Shown here in pieces: positions 19,580-23,088 of a stretch of 23,088 bases of DNA; the stretch's first letter is position 1; each line of letters opens with the position of its first letter. Under the pieces are notes generated by a model. It had not been told where the DNA came from. It did not search any database and was given only the letters and a program-made list of their open reading frames with translations. The translations under genes and the position numbers were made by a program. The DNA comes from Ophiocordyceps camponoti-saundersi (nom. inval.) (lineage: Eukaryota > Ascomycota > Sordariomycetes > Hypocreales > Ophiocordycipitaceae), in contig PDHQ01000177.1 in the NCBI GenBank assembly GCA_003339415.1, positions 1-23,088 of the forward strand. The letters are read 5' to 3'.

Positions 19580-20716
19580 CTACGCCGTCGACGGCACATG
19601 ACCATTCGTCTCATCGACCGCTGTACTGCTGCTCCGCGGACGATGACCGAGAAGAGCCTCTTCGTCAGCAGCAACCTGCTGCAGCGGCTCCTCCTCCGGC
19701 ACAGCGCCGAGAGTCGGATCGCTACCGACGCGGGGAGCGCTTACGCCGCGCGTGGAGGCGGTTGTCGTAGCCGCCGCTGGAGGTAGCTCTAGCTCATCGA
19801 GGGGCACGGTGGTGAGTGAGGCGGGGACGAGACGCTGAGAGCTGCGACGGGCGACGTAATCGTCGAATTGGGTGTCGCGTCGATGGCTATAGCTGATCGG
19901 TGCTTCGGAATCGATCTCGACCGGTCCGGATGGGAGGAGGTGTCCTGATGAGGCTAAGGTTGATGACGACGATGACAGAGTCGATGCCCGCTTGTCATAC
20001 GAGACGGAGGCGGTTCGGAGACTGAAGCGACGGGAGGATGATACTGGCAAAGAGCCGTTGCTGGCTTGAAGCTCGTCGCTGAAGCCGTATTCCTTGACGT
20101 TGAAGGGACGACTGTAGTTATTGTAGGACAATGTTCGACGATGAACGAGGCCAGAGTAGAGGCCGAGCGCGATGATGCATATTCTTTTTGGTTGTTAGTG
20201 ACGTCAGAAGGGAAAAAAAGAAAGTCATAGACCAACATCAAAGCAGAGTCCATTCCAAGGCCGACGAGAGAGTAACGAGCCTCTCTCCGGACGATCAAGA
20301 CGGCCAAATCGAGGCCCAGGATGACGACGGCGCTCGCCAACTTGACCAGATGGGTCACGACCATGGTCCAAGGCGTGAGGGCCTCGCCGACGAACTTGGC
20401 CATCTCGAAAAAGGTGCAGCCGGCCATTGCCGAGGCCAATCCTATGTTGACGACCTGCCAACTGCAATCTGTAGTGTTAGTTTGAAAGAAGCGAGAGAGG
20501 AAGAGAGAGCAATGACAAGACGTACGCCAGCTCCAGCTCAGCCGACTCCTCCTCTTCCTCGACTCCATAAGCACGATAACGCTTCGCCGCATCCGCCAAT
20601 CTCCAGGCAAACATGCCCGTCATGGCCATGGAAAGCATAAGCTGCAGCGCCCACAGAGGCAACAACACGTTGACACTCCATCTGGCGCGATCGAACCGGG
20701 CCCTTGCGTTGGCCAT
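19580..20716 (-). CDS. Four-TM integral membrane protein, Ser-rich tail
   Basis: A 339-aa predicted membrane protein from three exons, 20716-20526, 20461-20237 and 20183-19580. Intron 1 is 64 nt (GTACGT...TTGCAG). Intron 2 is 53 nt (donor GTTGGT, branch CTAAC, acceptor AAAAAG). Both splices keep the frame, and the second completes a transmembrane helix, which supports it. Four hydrophobic segments are visible: about 15-39, 65-86, 97-122 and 128-152. A short acidic loop (EEEEES, about 53-58) lies between the first two. A cytosolic-looking tail of about 185 residues follows, rich in Ser, Arg and Glu, beginning YNNYSRPFNVKEYGF. The four-helix plan recalls MARVEL- or SUR7-like fungal proteins, but I see no signature motif, so no function is assigned. 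It is transcribed convergently with the secreted-repeat gene. Confidence 0.75.
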
Positions 20717-21535
20717 GTTGTTCAGTTCTGTACGATATCTGAAGGATACTATATCCTTTTTGTCAAGCTCAAAAGCAGGAGAACCTCTATATGGAGAGTT
20801 TGGAAAAAAGGAGGGAGGGAGGGAGTTTAAGTAAAAGATGAAGCTGTCTTGGTGAGTTTCCTATAAGGCTACAAGTCATATCAGCTCCCCCCTTTCCCCT
20901 CCCCTATCATCCTCCACGCCACGGCCATTACATTCCACAAGACGACGTCCATCTTTTCCATTCCCGGACCAATTCTTCCATCAGAAGAAACAGGGGAAAA
21001 AATGAGACGCACAAGAATAAAGAAGAGGAGGCGCAGAAACTGACAGCTTATGCCCACGCTTCAGTAAGCCATCTCGCATGAAAAAAAAGGCAGGCAAAGA
21101 AAAGAATTACAGGAAAAAAATATCTGGGAATTTTTTTGTAAAAAAAGAATCAGACATGGCCTAAGCCCTATGACGAACAGGTCATTGACGGCTTTGGTAG
21201 GCGCCGAGGGGGTAAGACAAGACACGTCTGTCTCGTCGATAAAAAAAGCGTCAAGGCCTCCTCAGCAGCAGCCATTCATGATTGATGAAAAATAAGGTTG
21301 TTTAACCGAATGAGCTGTAGCGGCCTCGTCGATCGGCATTCTCTGTCATCGCCTTACCCTTCTGTCTTGTCTGCCTTGTTGATCAACGGCGCGTGGCTGA
21401 GTGGCGGGCTATATTTGGGGCATCACTTGTCGGTTTGGAGCCTAGTTTTGTTTTAGGGCTCTTTTGATGGCTATGTGTGTTCTGCTGCTGACTCCTCTGT
21501 GTGTGTGTGTGTGTCAGGAAGATACCCCGAGGCAG

Positions 21536-21571
<36 letters not shown>

Positions 21572-21606
21572 AAATAGGAATGACTCCCTCCTCGAATCTG
21601 CCTTGT

Positions 21607-21659
<53 letters not shown>

Positions 21660-21935
21660 AGTCACTGTGAGCATTACATCCAAGCAGTTTGACTGACAGA
21701 CACTTCTTCCTCTTTCGTAAACACACGGCGCGTCATCCAGTCATCATTGAACTATGTGCTAGCATGGGAATGAAATGATTGTACAGGAAAAAATGGGTGG
21801 TGAATTGTCGCGAAGTGCAGTCAAACTGAAGTACTCGACTCCCCCAAAGTGAGGGACGGTGGTAACGAGTTGATAATCATCATGTTCTTTGACACTATTT
21901 TCCCGAGCTCGCCTTGCTGGGCCGGCTCAGCGCCT
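20717..21935. other. Spacer upstream of the membrane-protein gene
   Basis: 1.2 kb with no recognised gene. It contains the presumed promoter of the membrane-protein gene and the 3' UTR of the small secreted gene. Simple repeats are (TG)8 at about 21497-21513, GA at about 21541-21559 and (CT)25 at 21608-21658. Several A and T runs occur at about 21080-21150. Confidence 0.55.
21541..21658. repeat. Inverted GA/CT microsatellite pair
   Basis: A (GA)9 tract (about 21541-21559) and a (CT)25 tract (21608-21658) lie 48 bp apart on the same strand. They are mutually complementary and could pair as a hairpin. The long CT tract could also form triplex DNA. Confidence 0.85.
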
Positions 21936-22219
21936 TCAATAGGCCGTGATCGCTCCTCCATCCGACTTAGCAGCCTGCTCGACCGGGACGGCATCGGAGA
22001 TGTCCTCCGGATTGACTTTCGGCTCCTCAACGGCTTCTTCACCGGTAGTATCCTGTCGGACCACGAGGCCGGCTTCTCTACAAGTCAGCCGAATGTCTAA
22101 TACAACTGACAAAGGGGAGGGAGGGGGGGAGAATAAGTAAGCGGTCACGTACAGCTTGGGAGAGGGTTCGCCATGGTGATTGCCACGAGGGCAAAGAGAG
22201 ACACGAGGGTGAACTTCAT
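21936..22219 (-). CDS. Small secreted protein, 78 aa
   Basis: A two-exon gene, 22219-22153 and 22105-21936, joined over a 47-nt intron (donor GTACGT, acceptor TTGTCAG). Without splicing, the frame hits a stop two codons past the donor. The first exon is a classic signal peptide, MKFTLVSLFALVAITMA, with predicted cleavage near residue 17 before NPLPS. The mature part of about 60 residues is acidic and Ala/Glu/Val-rich, with one Cys (residue 31, in LTCREAGLVVRQD) and an ITAY C-terminus. A later acceptor (TTGTAG, ending near 22082) would create a stop, which favours the chosen one. It resembles the small secreted proteins common in fungal genomes, but no family or function is recognised. The single Cys argues against a disulfide-stabilised effector. 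Confidence 0.65.
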
Positions 22220-22721
22220 GCTTGCGGCTTTTGTTGTTTTATCGTCGAGTAAGGGGGGAGAGAGAGATGGTGTGTTGAAATGACAGTGGGGGGGAGTAGC
22301 AGACGAAAGAGAAGGCTGCGGCTGCGACAATGCCAGTAAGCTATTAAGAAGAAGGGGTAGATTAAAATGATGGAGAATGAGGGAATTAGAGAAGGGGAAA
22401 GGAGGGGGGGGGAACGGAGCCCTTCTACATATAAGTAGGATGGGTTCAGTCTTGTCGTCTCTACTCGCCACCTCCCAAACCCTCCATCCAGGCACAACCC
22501 TCAAGGCAAAACCCCCAAGGCAGGAAATGGGCCCTCATCATCCGGTAGCATGACTATACTGAACTGCAAGCCGTTTCGAATCAAAAGTCAAAGAGGAGGC
22601 CTCGTCCGCCTAGTGTTGGCAGCACACGGCCCACGGAGGGTCAGTAGCATGGAGGGCGGAGACTAGACTGAAACGCATCCGAGCGCTTCTCAACTTTTTT
22701 CCTTTCTACAATTCGTTCTAA

Positions 22722-22739
22722 GGGGGGGGGGGGGGGGGG
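22722..22739. repeat. 18-base G run
   Basis: Eighteen consecutive G. It is of the same kind as the runs at 50-69 and 22971-22993, and a G-quadruplex is possible on this strand. Confidence 0.85.
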
Positions 22740-22970
22740 CAAAGGCGCATCAGGCAGACAATCAGCTCGGCTCCGGTCACAGCTGATTGTGTGCATGTAT
22801 GCCCTTTCGGAGCCGAAGGTTGGGCGAGGAAGAAAGAGGGCATGAGACGACTACCATCGGCGCATTGTTTATCTTCCAAGATGAGTTGAGTTTGGAATAG
22901 AGGATGAGGAGACGAGCTTTCCGAGTCTATGCCGTGAGGGAGAGGCATATCGAAGGGACGAACAGGAGAT

Positions 22971-23028
22971 GGGGGGGGGGGGGGGGGGGGGGGAAAGGGG
23001 GGGGGGGGGGGAAAGAAGGGGGGGGGGG
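22971..23028. repeat. Clustered G runs (23, 15, 11)
   Basis: Three G runs (22971-22993, 22997-23011 and 23018-23028) are separated by short A-rich interruptions. The block is strongly G-quadruplex-prone, and run lengths are uncertain. Confidence 0.85.
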
Positions 23029-23088
23029 TTGTATCCGTAGTGTGCACCACTGCCAGGAGGCTGGGTGGAGGAGATAAGAAGGAAACAC

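Larger units (their letters stand above)
22220..23088. other. Spacer with long G runs
   Basis: The left part should be the promoter and 5' UTR of the small secreted gene; on that strand it is CT-rich, which suits a fungal promoter. The right part has no gene and ends in long G homopolymers. The region up to the window edge may hold the end of another gene, but nothing supports one here. Confidence 0.55.

Noticed and set aside
1..23088. CRISPR-like regular repeats
   Set aside because: The repeated elements are tetranucleotide or dinucleotide tracts with irregular spacing and no unique spacers. The organism is eukaryotic by its introns.
1..23088. Transposon or retroelement remnants
   Set aside because: I found no transposase, reverse transcriptase or integrase motifs, no paired terminal repeats and no obvious target duplications, although degraded copies could escape reading by eye.

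Overview
The window looks like chromosomal DNA from a filamentous ascomycete, most likely a Sordariomycete and perhaps Hypocreales. The reasons are short GT-AG introns (47-152 nt) with CTRAY-like branch sites, ATG-led genes separated by 0.8-4 kb spacers, and fungus-restricted families: a Zn2Cys6 regulator with a Fungal_trans_2-type body, an amdS-like amidase, HET-type sequence and small secreted proteins. The species is not identified; the placement is inference from gene content. I saw no tRNA, rRNA, CRISPR array or transposon.

Layout. 1-4188: gene-free, dominated by homopolymer G/C runs and TACA/TATG tetranucleotide tracts. 4189-5456 (-): alpha/beta-hydrolase of the SERAC1/DUF676-like type, two exons. 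6525-7649 (-): SNIP1/Pml1-like FHA protein of the RES splicing complex, with an in-frame TAA that is either removed by a weak 84-nt intron or is a genuine nonsense codon. 8576-9208 (-): orphan segment resembling the C-terminal part of HET proteins, with no HET domain. 9209-11320: spacer holding an 18-bp CGG-N12-CCG palindrome and a purine-rich leader. 11321-13176 (+): Zn2Cys6 transcription factor, two exons. 14497-16558 (+): amidase, five exons, 550 aa, all three catalytic residues present. 16559-18111: gene-free, rich in TATG repeats. 18112-18765 (+): secreted protein built from modular repeats, each headed by a dibasic pair. 19580-20716 (-): four-TM membrane protein, three exons. 21936-22219 (-): 78-aa secreted protein, two exons. 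22220-23088: gene-free, ending in long G runs.

How the genes may work together is inference. The regulator and the amidase lie head-to-tail on the same strand, which would fit a local regulator of amide or nitrogen use. The hydrolase belongs to a class often placed N-terminally in fungal NLR-like proteins and lies about 3 kb from the HET remnant, which hints at an old non-self-recognition neighbourhood. The most novel item is the dibasic-punctuated repeat protein at 18112-18765, a candidate Kex2-processed peptide precursor or effector. No multi-gene system stands out with certainty. Exon boundaries were built by hand from splice signals and protein continuity.
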